A stretch of 64,000 nt of DNA from an uncultured Myxococcales bacterium (GTDB lineage: Bacteria > Myxococcota_A > UBA9042 > DTJE01). The stretch's first letter is position 1, and the number at the start of each line of letters is the position of its first letter. Shown here one piece after another: positions 55,813-64,000 of the stretch. The stretch spans positions 28,224 to 92,223 of the forward strand of contig CAIZWN010000020.1 in assembly GCA_903936705.1 (NCBI GenBank), written 5' to 3'. The position numbers and the translations under genes were made by a program. The notes below the pieces were generated by a model, which saw nothing but the letters and a program-made list of their open reading frames with translations, was not told where the DNA came from and ran no database searches.

Positions 55813-57693
55813 ATGGACTGGCTCGATACGCTTGAGTGGCTGGGATACCCTCTTCTTCTGCTGGCCGTGGTCCATGCCGTGCTCGGGGTCATGCTGCTGA
55901 GGCGCCCGCTGCACAGACATGCGATGACCGGTGCCGCCGCCGCAACCTGCTGGACGTCATCGGTTGCGTGCCTTGCGACTGGCATCGCTTACGTGAGCGC
56001 GGCGAACGGTCTGGACTTCGACATTGCATATCGCCTGTCATGGATCTCCTGGCTTCCGCTGGTGGGCGGCATCCAGGTACTGCTGGGAACCTGGGATTCC
56101 TCGGGCCGTGCCACCAGGATTGCCGGTTGGATCGGCTATCCCATTGCCGGCGCGATAGCTGTCTTGGCCCTGACGACAGATCTGGTACAGGCAGGGCGGC
56201 CGCATTTCCTGCCGTTCATTGATGCCGAGGGTCCACTCTCGCAGCCGATCGAGGTCGGAGGTGCCGTCCTGCTGACCGGCTTTCTGGCGCTTGCCGGCCT
56301 CGCCTGGTACAGGATTCCCGCCGAGATGCGCCAGCGGTCCGCCCGCATGGTTCTTGGCATGGCCGCTGCCGCCGTGACATCGATTCTCTTCCAGATAGCG
56401 AACATCGTAGTTGGGCCGATCGACACCAACCTGGCGATGTTTGGAACGGTGTTCTGGGCTGCCGGCGTCATGGCTGCCTTGGGGCCCCAGGGACTGTTTG
56501 AACTGGACATCGCAGCCGTCCATATCGGGCTGGTACTGGCCTGGGGACTGGCCTTTGGGCTGCTCCAGTTGGGACTGTGGAGCGTGCTGTCCCCTCCGTT
56601 GTCCGGCGGCACGGCGTTGGTCCTGTCCTGCCTGTTGATTGCCCTTCTGGCATATGCGTTTCTTCCATTGTCCAGAAGGACCCTGGACCGACTCGACGCA
56701 CTGGTGCTGTCGGGGCGTCACCAGCGCCCGGTGCTGCAAAGGTGCATGCGGGCGGCCGTCACCTTCCTGGACCTTGACCAGTTGCTGGACTACCTTTCTC
56801 GCACGCTGGTGCGTGAAGTAGGAATCGCCAATGTCTCCTTTCTCCTGGAGGGCGAGCAGGGTTGCATGCAGCCGAACCATATCCAGAACAACCAGGATGC
56901 CACTGGCTTGCCGGCGGATTCAGCACTTCTGGAATGGCTGCGTCGCGAAAAGCGACCCATACGGGCGTCCGACGTCCAACGCAAGAACTTTAACGGACGA
57001 CCCGACGAACTTCTGCACGAGATGAACCTGTTGCACGCTGCGGTCGTACTGCCGCTGGTTTGCAGGGGACGCCTGCTGGGTCTGCTGGCCCTGGGCCCGA
57101 TGGCCAGCGGGGCAACCTACGGCAGGGGCGATATTTCGATGCTGTCGGCACTGGGAGACCAGGCCGCCATCGCACTCGAGAATGCTCGCCTTTTCCGCAG
57201 CGCGACTACTGACGACCTTACTGGACTGCTGCAGCGTCCCTACTTCCTGACTCGACTGAAGGAAGAGATGGACCGCAGCAAGCGTCATCGACGAGCCGTC
57301 GGCTTGCTGATGCTGGACATCGATCACTTCAAACGGGTGAACGATCAATTCGGACATACCGAGGGCGACCATGTCCTGGCTGAGGTGGGCAACCGGTTGC
57401 GTCGTTGCATGCGTTCATCGGACGTGGCCTGCCGATATGGAGGCGAGGAATTTGTCGTGATGCTGCCCGAGACGAATGACGAAATGGCCGAGAGCGTAGC
57501 ACAGAGACTGCGGGAGGAGATCTGCCAGACTCCGATCAGCAAGGCCGGTACGATCACAGTCAGCATTGGCGTCGCCGAGATGCGCCCCGATCAACTCCCA
57601 GAGTCACTGATCCAGCATGCTGATGTGGCGATGTACCAGGCCAAGCGGGCTGGACGAAACTGCGTGGTGCACTGGCGCTCCAAGAAAATCTAG
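55813..57693 (+). CDS. GAF-GGDEF diguanylate cyclase
   Basis: A 626-residue membrane protein. About eight TM segments (residues 1-290), a GAF domain (about 300-460: LVREVGIANVSFLLEG, VVLPLVCRGRLLGLLALG), then a GGDEF domain with LLMLDIDHFKRVNDQFGH, RYGGEEFVVMLPE and VSIGVAEM. The GGEEF active site is intact. The inhibitory RxxD site (RSSD) lies five residues upstream, so product inhibition by c-di-GMP is expected. The 219-base gap before the divergent LolC/E-type gene should hold its promoter. Candidate source of c-di-GMP for the PilZ protein at 38796. Confidence 0.92.
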   Translation: MDWLDTLEWLGYPLLLLAVVHAVLGVMLLRRPLHRHAMTGAAAATCWTSSVACLATGIAYVSAANGLDFDIAYRLSWISWLPLVGGIQVLLGTWDSSGRATRIAGWIGYPIAGAIAVLALTTDLVQAGRPHFLPFIDAEGPLSQPIEVGGAVLLTGFLALAGLAWYRIPAEMRQRSARMVLGMAAAAVTSILFQIANIVVGPIDTNLAMFGTVFWAAGVMAALGPQGLFELDIAAVHIGLVLAWGLAFGLLQLGLWSVLSPPLSGGTALVLSCLLIALLAYAFLPLSRRTLDRLDALVLSGRHQRPVLQRCMRAAVTFLDLDQLLDYLSRTLVREVGIANVSFLLEGEQGCMQPNHIQNNQDATGLPADSALLEWLRREKRPIRASDVQRKNFNGRPDELLHEMNLLHAAVVLPLVCRGRLLGLLALGPMASGATYGRGDISMLSALGDQAAIALENARLFRSATTDDLTGLLQRPYFLTRLKEEMDRSKRHRRAVGLLMLDIDHFKRVNDQFGHTEGDHVLAEVGNRLRRCMRSSDVACRYGGEEFVVMLPETNDEMAESVAQRLREEICQTPISKAGTITVSIGVAEMRPDQLPESLIQHADVAMYQAKRAGRNCVVHWRSKKI

Positions 57694-57757
57694 GCTGCGC
57701 GTCTTCAGGGAGTGATCCTGGCCTTTGGATGTGCCCGGTCAAGGAGTAGAACGAATC

Positions 57758-59416
57758 GTGTCGGAGACTGGGACAGCGAGAAAGCGAATTGTCCTGCGTG
57801 CGGCCGTTCTGGCTGCCACTGCAATTCTGGCCTATGCGGGCAGCGTGTCGAACGTGTTCGTGTACGACGACAACGTAGCGATCAAGTTGAACCCCGTCGT
57901 CAACGGGGAGGCGCCAATAATTTCCGCTTTCGAACGCGACTTCTGGGGAAACCCTCGCGAGAGCACAATCGGGAGTTACCGGCCGATTTGCCTGTTGTCC
58001 CTGGCAATTGACGGACGCCTGTCCGGCATGGACGGTTCATGGTTTCATGCGATCAACGTGCTGTGGCACGCCACGATTGTCGTCGCCTTGTATCTGGTGT
58101 TCCGCGGGATCGCCGGCGAGGCGACATCCCTTGCTGCCGCGGCATTGATGGCAGTGCTTGCCGCGCCGTCCGAGGCCGTCCAGAACATAGTTGGGCGGGC
58201 CGACATGATGCTGGCGATGTTCGCGCTAATCGGATTGTGGGCGCACCGACGACCCGGGGTGGGCGGCGCAGCCCTGGCAATGGCCTGCCTGGCTCTGGGC
58301 CTGGGTTCGAAAGAGTCGGCCATTGCATTGCCTCTGGCCTGGGGAGCCCTCGATCTCCTGCTGCCGCCCAGGCCGGGAGCACCGCGGATTGCCTGGCGCC
58401 GGTTCGCGTTGTACGCCCTGCCATGCGGCGTCTATCTCCTGGCACGTCAGCACGCCCTGGGCGCGGCTACGACCAGGGTCCTCGACCCAGTGGCCAATCC
58501 ACTGGTCGCGACGGATCTGACAGGCCGCCTGCTGGGAGCGTCCCGAGTGTTCATGGAACACTACGCTACGGGCCTGCTGGCGCCGGCACGCCGTCTGTAC
58601 GACTGCTCGGCAAATGCATGCGGACCTGCAGGCCTTGATGATCCTGTTGCATGGGCCGGCGTGATACTGCTGGTAGCCGTGGCTGTCGCGCCACTGTTGA
58701 TTGTACGAAGGGCGCCAGTCGTGGCGGCAGGACTGGCGTGGTTCGGCCTTTGTTTCCTTCCAGCCTCGAACCTGGTCTTTCTGTCCCCATCGGCCTATGG
58801 CGAACGACTTCTGTACCTGCCTTCAATCGGCCTGGTCCTTGCGCTGACCTCGTCCGTGTTTGCCCTGGCTCAAAAACTGTCCCGTCCCATAATGGCGCCA
58901 GCGATCCTGGCGGTACTGGGGCTGGCGAACGCGGCAGCCATACAGGTCAGGAATCTCGATTGGAAAAGCGAGGAAACGCTGTATCTGTCCGCACTGGAGG
59001 TCATCCCCAATAGCGCCAAGGTGCAGTACAACGTTGCCTGGGTTGCATTCCAGAAAGGCGAATTTGCCAAGGCTGAGATCCATGCCAGCAAGGCTGTAGC
59101 CATCCGCCCGACGTACATGGGGGCACAGGCCCTTCTGGCCGGAATCATGGATGTTCAGGGGCGAACTCAGGAGGCCGAGGCCGGATTCTCGCTGGCGCTT
59201 TCACACGGTCGGGACGAGGATCTTGTTTTGCACTACGGAACTTTCCTGGCACGTCACGGCCGCTACTCCGAGGCCTTGTCCGAGGTGGCAGCCCAGCGTG
59301 CACACTCTCCCAGGGATCCGAAGCTGAAGGAACTGCAGCGGCGTATCCAACAACGGATTGCAGACCTGAAAAACGAAGCGGAATCCATGAACGGCAATGG
59401 CCCGCCAGGCCGATAG
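57758..59416 (+). CDS. TMTC-like membrane protein with GT-C fold and TPR repeats
   Basis: A 552-residue protein. GTG 57758 follows AAGGAG, with a rather long spacing. An N-terminal TM is followed by NVFVYDDNVAIKLNPVV (DD at 37-38) and DFWGNPRES, GSYRPICLLSL: the same order as the DD, dFWG and SYRPL motifs of TMTC O-mannosyltransferase-type GT-C proteins. About nine further TM segments follow, then at least three TPR units near residues 420-530 (VQYNVAWVAFQKGEFAKAEI, AQALLAGIMDVQGRTQEAEA). Predicted polyprenyl-phosphate-sugar-dependent glycosyltransferase of the inner membrane; acceptor unknown. Confidence 0.75.
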   Translation: MSETGTARKRIVLRAAVLAATAILAYAGSVSNVFVYDDNVAIKLNPVVNGEAPIISAFERDFWGNPRESTIGSYRPICLLSLAIDGRLSGMDGSWFHAINVLWHATIVVALYLVFRGIAGEATSLAAAALMAVLAAPSEAVQNIVGRADMMLAMFALIGLWAHRRPGVGGAALAMACLALGLGSKESAIALPLAWGALDLLLPPRPGAPRIAWRRFALYALPCGVYLLARQHALGAATTRVLDPVANPLVATDLTGRLLGASRVFMEHYATGLLAPARRLYDCSANACGPAGLDDPVAWAGVILLVAVAVAPLLIVRRAPVVAAGLAWFGLCFLPASNLVFLSPSAYGERLLYLPSIGLVLALTSSVFALAQKLSRPIMAPAILAVLGLANAAAIQVRNLDWKSEETLYLSALEVIPNSAKVQYNVAWVAFQKGEFAKAEIHASKAVAIRPTYMGAQALLAGIMDVQGRTQEAEAGFSLALSHGRDEDLVLHYGTFLARHGRYSEALSEVAAQRAHSPRDPKLKELQRRIQQRIADLKNEAESMNGNGPPGR

Positions 59417-59437
59417 GAAGGCGGAAAACCCGGACGT

Positions 59438-60520
59438 CTACAGGCTTTGATCGATCCTGCCTCCGCCCAGAACGACGTCACCGTCGTAGAAGACTACCGC
59501 CTGACCTGGCGCCACGGCTCGGACTGGCCGGTCGAAGGCCACACGACACCCTTCCCCATCGACGGGTGTAACAAGTGCCGGCACCGCCGGCGATCGATAG
59601 CGCACCTGGACGTCGCACCGCGTCGGTCCAACAAATCGCGTGGACAACCACGTCGTCATGGACGCCTTCAGCGCACTGGTCAACAGGTCCTTGGGGTCGG
59701 TGGTAAGGACCACCGTGCCGTCGGTCGCATCGATGCTGGACACCCAGGCCCGTTGCCCCAGCGCAACCCCTGTCCCCTGCCGCTGGCCGATCGTGAAACG
59801 ATGGATGCCCTCGTGCCGACCCAGCACCTTGCCGTCTCGATCCTTCAACAACCCGGGAAGCGCCGTTCCGTTCACGGATATGCGCAGGGCCTCCGCGAAC
59901 CCTGCCTCGTGGGCCAGGCAGGCATCCTGGCTGTCGGGCCGATCGGCACTGGCAAGCCCCAACGCTCGCGCCTCTGCCCTGACTTCCGGCTTGGACAGGT
60001 GCCCCACGGGGAAGACGGCCCGCTGCAATCCCTCCAGCCCAATGTCAAACAGGAAGTACGTCTGGTCCTTCGACACATCGACACCGCGACGCAAGATCGG
60101 CCGCCCGTCGCCGCCCAAATCGATCCGGGCATAGTGGCCGGTTGCGATGTGGTCTGCATCCAGCAGCCGTGCGTACTCAGCCAGCAAATCGAACTTGATT
60201 TCGCGATTGCACCTTACGCATGGATTCGGAGTCCGGCCCGCCGCGTACTCGTCCCACGAGGGTCGCAAAACACGATCCTCGAACTCCAGGCCCACCTGGA
60301 AAACCTCGTGAGAAAAACCCAGCCGGTCGGCGACCTTCTTCGCAGTAGCCACTCCGTCGATACCGCAGCAGGACCCGGGATCGACCCCCTCCCCGCACGG
60401 ACGGAAGCGCATCGTTACCCCGGCCACGTCAAATCCTGCCCGCACCAGCAGCGCGGCGGCCACGCTGGAATCGACACCGCCGCTCATTGCGACGACGATT
60501 CGACCGCGGGACGAGGACAT
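59438..60520 (-). CDS. mnmA: tRNA-specific 2-thiouridylase MnmA
   Basis: A 360-residue protein, the usual length. It inserts sulphur at C2 of U34 in Lys, Glu and Gln tRNAs. The PP-loop ATP site is SGGVDSS (residues 13-19). RTPNPCVRCNREIKF gives the first catalytic Cys, and the second region reads DSQDACLAH where E. coli has SQDICF. SKDQTYFLF, GQRQGTGVALGQRAWV and the C-terminal beta-barrel with GQAVVFYDGDVVLGGGRI complete the family. ATG 60520 has a GAGAGGTGCGAA site upstream. It is convergent with the TMTC-like gene. Confidence 0.94.
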   Translation of the reverse strand: MSSSRGRIVVAMSGGVDSSVAAALLVRAGFDVAGVTMRFRPCGEGVDPGSCCGIDGVATAKKVADRLGFSHEVFQVGLEFEDRVLRPSWDEYAAGRTPNPCVRCNREIKFDLLAEYARLLDADHIATGHYARIDLGGDGRPILRRGVDVSKDQTYFLFDIGLEGLQRAVFPVGHLSKPEVRAEARALGLASADRPDSQDACLAHEAGFAEALRISVNGTALPGLLKDRDGKVLGRHEGIHRFTIGQRQGTGVALGQRAWVSSIDATDGTVVLTTDPKDLLTSALKASMTTWLSTRFVGPTRCDVQVRYRSPAVPALVTPVDGEGCRVAFDRPVRAVAPGQAVVFYDGDVVLGGGRIDQSL

Positions 60521-60599
60521 TTCGCACCTCTCGTTGGCGCCCCAAGGCTATACGTTTGTGCTGGTTGAATCCATCCTGCGCGTATGCTTCTTTATCACT

Positions 60600-61721
60600 T
60601 CAATCGAGATACGCCAGACGGGTCAGGTAGTCTTGCCAGGGCAGAACTTCCACTCCGCAGGCCAGCATCCGGGGGATCTCTTCCCGCGAGACGATCCATT
60701 TGTTCTTCAGGGGAATGTCCTCGGCAAGGGCCAGTATTCCCTGGGCATCGGCGTCATGTACCCGGCCTGACTTGAATTCCACCGCAGTGCTCTCGTTCAG
60801 CAGGAGATCGACTTCAAGACCGCCAGATGATCTCCAGAACTGGATATGTTCAATGCGACGTTCATAGAACGCGGCATGAAAGGCCTCCAGCACTAGCCAC
60901 TGTTCGAATACCTTGCCGAATTCCGGAGTCCTGGGTGATAGACGGCGCCCCAGCAACGTATTGCTGACACCGCAGTCGAAATAGTAGAACTTGCGTGTCT
61001 GTGTGGCTCGTCGCTTGCGTGTTTTTGTGAACGGTTCCAGAAAGAAACCCAGCAGAGTGTCTTCCAGAATCTGATAGTACTCGGCTACGGTCTTGGCGCT
61101 GACCCCGCAGTCCCTGGCAACAGTTGCGTAGTTCAGCAGTTCGGCATTGTTGAAAGCCGCCATCTCCAGGAACCTGGTGAACGCAGGCAGGTTCCTGACC
61201 AGTCCCTCCGACTGCACTTCCTCCTTTAGGTATTCCCCGCAGTAGTCCTTCAGGTCAAGGGACGGATCGTCGGAAAATACGATGGGCGGAAGCATTCCGT
61301 ATTGCAGGCGATCCTCCAGCACGAATACGTCGCGGCATTCCTGCCAGGTCAAGGGTGCCATTCGCTGGGTACGAAGCCGCCCGGCAAGGTTCGTTGTCCC
61401 TTCCTGTCTGAGTCTCCTGGCACTGGAACCGGACAGAACGAACCGCACCTTGGTGTTTTCCAGCATCCAGTGGACTTCCGAAACAAGTTCGGGAACGCGC
61501 TGGACTTCATCAATGACTATGGTGCCGGTCATGTGGGCATAGCGTTCTCGAATCAACGACGGGCGGCTTCGGTAGTCGAAATAGACGTCGCTCATCAACA
61601 GGTCGATCAGAACATCCGGCTTCAACTCGGTTTTCAGGAAGGTACTCTTGCCTACTCGTCGAGGGCCCAGCAGCAGGTAACTCCGGCGCTGATCCAGATC
61701 AAGTCGTCTTTTCAGAACCAT
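60600..61721 (-). CDS. AAA ATPase with DUF4143 domain
   Basis: A 373-residue protein. ATG 61721 follows GGGGAG. Walker A is LLLGPRRVGKST (19-27), Walker B is TIVIDEVQ, sensor-like RFVLSGSSARRL. The C-terminal DUF4143 domain has FYYFDCGVSNTLLGRR, WRSSGGLEVDLLL and TAVEFKSGR, the nuclease-like E-x-K part. Often called 'ATP-binding protein' in genomes and frequently mobile. Function of the group is unclear. Divergent from a second member of the same family at 61945. Confidence 0.88.
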   Translation of the reverse strand: MVLKRRLDLDQRRSYLLLGPRRVGKSTFLKTELKPDVLIDLLMSDVYFDYRSRPSLIRERYAHMTGTIVIDEVQRVPELVSEVHWMLENTKVRFVLSGSSARRLRQEGTTNLAGRLRTQRMAPLTWQECRDVFVLEDRLQYGMLPPIVFSDDPSLDLKDYCGEYLKEEVQSEGLVRNLPAFTRFLEMAAFNNAELLNYATVARDCGVSAKTVAEYYQILEDTLLGFFLEPFTKTRKRRATQTRKFYYFDCGVSNTLLGRRLSPRTPEFGKVFEQWLVLEAFHAAFYERRIEHIQFWRSSGGLEVDLLLNESTAVEFKSGRVHDADAQGILALAEDIPLKNKWIVSREEIPRMLACGVEVLPWQDYLTRLAYLD

Positions 61722-61807
61722 AACTCCCCTTTATCAGGATAATCGGAAGTACCGGTTCAGTGTAGGGCGCCAGCCTTGGCAAGTCAAACTTCCCAGAGAC
61801 CAGCGTA

Positions 61808-61849
61808 GCCGGGTGGCCCCGGGCGGGAAACCTCCCTGGGCCACCCGGC
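61808..61849. repeat. perfect 12-bp inverted repeat between divergent ATPase genes
   Basis: GCCGGGTGGCCC (61808-61819) and GGGCCACCCGGC (61838-61849) are exact reverse complements separated by 18 bases. It lies between two divergent starts (61721 and 61945), so it is not a normal terminator position. It could be an operator or a remnant of an element end. Confidence 0.85.
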
Positions 61850-61884
61850 CACCCAGCCCAGGTAACTACCCCGTAAAATGTCAC

Positions 61885-61912
61885 TTGCGACTAGAAACTC
61901 ACCCCTTATAAT
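61885..61912 (+). promoter_or_regulatory. putative sigma70-type promoter of the rightward ATPase gene
   Basis: TTGCGA (61885-61890) and a perfect TATAAT (61907-61912) are 16 bases apart and lie 32 bases upstream of the GTG at 61945. This AT-rich patch stands out from the GC-rich surroundings. Confidence 0.55.
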
Positions 61913-61944
61913 ATCATCATGTTCGTGCCGACGAGGTTGAGCAC

Positions 61945-63327
61945 GTGGAACGGTTTGCCCTGAACCACCTGAGAACTTGGAAGAACAGCCCGAACCGAAA
62001 GCCGCTGATCATCCGGGGCGCCCGGCAGGTCGGAAAGTCGTACCTCGCCCGGGCTTTCGCCGAGGAGGCCTTCGAAGGCATCGCCGAGGTCAACTTCGAA
62101 CGTCAGCCGGACGTGGCGTCCCTGTTCGCCTCCAACGACCCGGCGAAGATTCTGCCGCTGCTGGAACTCCGGTTGAACTGCCCTATCCGGCCTGGCCGGA
62201 CGCTCCTGTTCCTGGACGAAATCCAGGCAGCCCCGACGGTTATCACGGCACTACGGTACTTTTTCGAGGCCATGCCCGATCTGCACGTCGTAGCCGCAGG
62301 TTCCCTGCTCGAGTTCGCCCTGGCTGACCTTTGCGCCCCGATGCCCGTGGGTCGCATCGAGTTTCTGCATCTGGGCCCGATGCAGTTCGAGGAATTCCTG
62401 CGCGCATCCGGCGGCGAGCGTCTGGCGGACTTCCTGGCTGGATTCCACCCCGGGGATGAGATTCCGATGTCCATCCACGATTCCTTCATGGGCCCGTTCC
62501 GCGAATTCCTGGTGGTGGGCGGCATGCCGGCCGTGGTGTCGGCGTTCCTGCCGAACCGTTCGTTCCGCGATGCGGACGAGGCCAAGGTGTCGCTTTTGTC
62601 GACCTTTGAGAACGACTTCGGCAAGTACGGAGGCCGGGTTCCACACCGCCGCATCGGCAGGCTGTTCACGCGCCTGCCGGCCCTCGTGGGCCAGCGATTC
62701 AAGTACGTGAACGTGGATCGGGACGAGCGCTCGGGCGAACTGGCGCGCGCACTGGACCTTCTGTGCCTGGCACGGGTCGCCTATCGGGTTTGTCACACTG
62801 CGGCAAACGGGATTCCCCTGGCAGCGGAAACCCGCGACAACGTCTTTCGCATGCTGTTCCTGGACTCAGGTCTTGTCGCGTCAGCCCTGGGACTGACCGG
62901 CCTGGACGTGGTCCAGGAACGGAACCTGCTGGGGATTCGCTCGGGGGCGCTGTGTGAACAGGTCGTGGGCCAGCACCTGCTGAACTCCCACCCGTTCTAT
63001 CGCGAGCCGGAACTTCATTTCTGGACCCGCGAAAAGACAGGGTCATCGGCCGCAGTGGATTACGTGATTGCCGAAGGGCCGGAAATCGTGCCCATCGAGG
63101 TCAAGGCTGGCCGAACGGGGACGCTGAAATCCCTGCACGTGTTCCTGAGGGAGAAGGAGAGGGCTTTCGGGATCCGTTTGAACAGCGACGTCCCCTCCCT
63201 GCTGGACGCGAAAACATCCTTCCCCGGCGGGGCCGACGTCCCGTTCAGGCTTCTGTCGTTGCCCCTGTACCTGGTCGGCCAGGTCCGCCGCCTGTCACGC
63301 GAGTGCCTGAACCTGCCTGCGATGTAG
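61945..63327 (+). CDS. AAA ATPase with DUF4143 domain
   Basis: A 460-residue protein starting at GTG 61945. Walker A is IIRGARQVGKSY (about 23-33), Walker B is LLFLDEIQAAP, then VAAGSLLEFAL as sensor 1. DUF4143 follows with FRMLFLDSGLVASALG, EKTGSSAAVDYVIAE and PIEVKAGRTGTLKSL, the predicted nuclease-like core. Length is normal for the longer branch of the family. The two flanking ATPases are clearly different (460 against 373 residues) and are not recent duplicates. The neighbouring transposase remnant marks this end of the window as accessory DNA. Confidence 0.9.
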   Translation: MERFALNHLRTWKNSPNRKPLIIRGARQVGKSYLARAFAEEAFEGIAEVNFERQPDVASLFASNDPAKILPLLELRLNCPIRPGRTLLFLDEIQAAPTVITALRYFFEAMPDLHVVAAGSLLEFALADLCAPMPVGRIEFLHLGPMQFEEFLRASGGERLADFLAGFHPGDEIPMSIHDSFMGPFREFLVVGGMPAVVSAFLPNRSFRDADEAKVSLLSTFENDFGKYGGRVPHRRIGRLFTRLPALVGQRFKYVNVDRDERSGELARALDLLCLARVAYRVCHTAANGIPLAAETRDNVFRMLFLDSGLVASALGLTGLDVVQERNLLGIRSGALCEQVVGQHLLNSHPFYREPELHFWTREKTGSSAAVDYVIAEGPEIVPIEVKAGRTGTLKSLHVFLREKERAFGIRLNSDVPSLLDAKTSFPGGADVPFRLLSLPLYLVGQVRRLSRECLNLPAM

Positions 63328-63353
63328 GGTCCGGGCCAGGCCAGGCAGGCAGG

Positions 63354-63500
63354 TCATTCCTTGCCACGCAGCTCGCCCCAGGACACTGAGCCAAACACCG
63401 ACAATTCCAGGACACCGAAGCGGACCTGCAAGACGTCGCGACAACCGGCAAGCCTCGCCATTCCATCTTCAAGGTGCAAGGTTGTCTGGTGCTCGGCCAT
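63354..63500 (-). CDS. short open frame, possible gene or remnant
   Basis: A 48-residue frame (ATG 63500, stop TGA 63356-63354) with amphipathic strands such as LQVRFGVLELSVFGSVSWG. No ribosome binding site is visible, and the frame stays open for some codons upstream of the ATG. It could be the C-terminal end of a decayed gene. No family recognised. Confidence 0.2.
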   Translation of the reverse strand: MAEHQTTLHLEDGMARLAGCRDVLQVRFGVLELSVFGSVSWGELRGKE

Positions 63501-63637
63501 GCGGCGGTTTAGCGTCCGTGCGACATCCGTGCAATGCCTCGCACGTGCGCTGCGACACCTGAAAGGTATCCTGCGTCGAGACGAATTCGGCCCCAGGCGG
63601 ATGAGTGCGTTCGATCACGCATCGACGGTCTTTCGCC

Positions 63638-63800
63638 ACCTGCTACGGTGGTCGTGCTGGCCTTCCTTACCGACCCGGACGTCATTCACAAGATCCTCAA
63701 ACACCTCGAACTGCCCACCGCCTCGCCGCCGCTGCTGCCGGACCGTTGCGCCGTCGAGGAATTCGACCAGTGCATGGACCTCTTCGCCGCAGACGACGGC
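63638..63800 (+). pseudogene. frameshifted C-terminal remnant of a transposase (IS91-like)
   Basis: Conceptual translation gives TCYGGR (from 63638), then, after a frame change at 63654, VLAFLTDPDVIHKILKHL and ELPTASPPLLPDR. This is the C-terminal pattern of transposases with a CxCGGR zinc ribbon followed by a VLAFLTDP helix, as in IS91-type Y2 transposases. No N-terminal catalytic part was seen upstream, and 63361-63640 has no clear transposase sequence. The element is therefore a decayed fragment. Family assignment is by memory of the pattern and is moderate. Confidence 0.4.
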
Positions 63801-63816
63801 CAGTACGCCGATCACG

Positions 63817-63999
63817 TCAGCCCAGGGCACAACCGCTGCCAACGGCCTCGGCCAGCAAGGCCATTTCCCTTAAACCGCGCGGGGGGACCTGCACGGCGCG
63901 ACCGACCAGGTTTGCCGTCCACAGGCGACTCCATTTGCCATCGACACTGGCCGTCCAGCCAGGGGTCCACAGTTCGCCGACTGCTGCGTCCAGGGGTGC
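63817..63999 (-). CDS. possible C-terminal fragment of a YfhO-like membrane protein (cut by window edge)
   Basis: Minus-strand frame of 60 codons entering from the right edge and ending at TGA 63819-63817. ELWTPGWTASVDGKWSRLW and ANLVGRAVQVPPRG resemble the C-terminal 'PGW.A.VDG....N...RAV.VPAG' segment of YfhO-type membrane proteins. The expected continuation (a Y-x-P and TM end) is missing, so the protein seems truncated, perhaps by the neighbouring element. Only the window edge part is visible, so this is tentative. Confidence 0.3.
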   Translation of the reverse strand, partial: APLDAAVGELWTPGWTASVDGKWSRLWTANLVGRAVQVPPRGLREMALLAEAVGSGCALG

Positions 64000-64000
64000 C

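Larger units (their letters stand above)
63328..63999. other. decayed, gene-poor end of window
   Basis: From the ATPase stop to the window edge there is no intact gene. It holds the short frame at 63354-63500, the transposase remnant at 63638-63800 and the possible YfhO-like end at 63817-63999. The remaining bases show no recognisable coding sequence. Confidence 0.5.

Noticed and set aside
61808..61849. Inverted repeat as a Rho-independent terminator
   Set aside because: No T-run follows and both neighbouring genes start here rather than end.

Overview
The window reads as chromosomal DNA of a GC-rich Gram-negative bacterium, most likely an uncultured member of the Myxococcota or another former deltaproteobacterial lineage. 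Four features support this: many lipoproteins with Asp/Ala-rich linkers after the lipobox, MopE-type 'CDG.DNDCDG' motifs, a LruC-domain protein and CehA/McbA-type PHP lipoproteins, and heavy use of sensor kinases and c-di-GMP proteins. Almost every stretch carries a tightly packed gene. No rRNA, tRNA, CRISPR array or complete insertion sequence was found. Taxonomy is inference from protein style only.

Layout. 1-7.8 kb: the 3' part of a Na/phosphate cotransporter with a PhoU tail, a penicillin-acylase-type Ntn hydrolase, a leftward group (small lipoprotein, HAD phosphatase, DUF1573 lipoprotein) and a phosphate-selective-type porin. The DUF1573 gene holds an in-frame TGA exactly where the family has the first Cys of its CGCT motif. 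A hairpin with a GU-containing apical loop follows at the spacing of a bacterial SECIS, so it is read here as a candidate selenoprotein. 7.8-15.4 kb: a 1495-residue PHP-domain lipoprotein, phosphoglucomutase and two consecutive cyclic-nucleotide-binding-domain proteins. 15.4-18.4 kb: a leftward operon of two lipoproteins and an MFS transporter behind a cobalamin riboswitch, a candidate B12 or corrinoid uptake system. 18.5-35 kb: a surface and envelope region with VWA/MopE lipoprotein, FadL-type channel plus lipoprotein, VWA lipoprotein, LruC protein plus small lipoprotein, a lipoprotein with a ZU5-like segment, a linalool dehydratase/isomerase-like lipoprotein and a propeller plus alpha/alpha-toroid lipoprotein.

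35-39.9 kb: housekeeping genes (RluA-type pseudouridine synthase, U32 peptidase-like protein, phosphoglycerate mutase) and a two-PilZ-domain protein. 40.2-46.3 kb: a four-gene operon (LolA-like periplasmic protein, DUF1302-like beta-barrel, lipoprotein, MMPL/RND pump) that looks like an inner-to-outer-membrane lipid export path. 46.3-57.7 kb: a hybrid histidine kinase with a periplasmic binding domain, a JAMM metalloprotease-like protein, a GAF histidine kinase, a class I amidotransferase-like lipoprotein, an Ogt-type methyltransferase, a LolC/E-type permease and a GAF-GGDEF diguanylate cyclase. 57.7-60.5 kb: a TMTC-like membrane glycosyltransferase with TPRs, and MnmA. 60.6-64 kb: an accessory-looking end with two divergent AAA/DUF4143 ATPases around a perfect 12-bp inverted repeat, a frameshifted transposase remnant and a possible truncated YfhO-like C-terminus at the window edge.

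The two strongest leads are the putative UGA-containing DUF1573 protein (4242-5372) and the riboswitch-controlled lipoprotein-lipoprotein-MFS operon (15398-18430).
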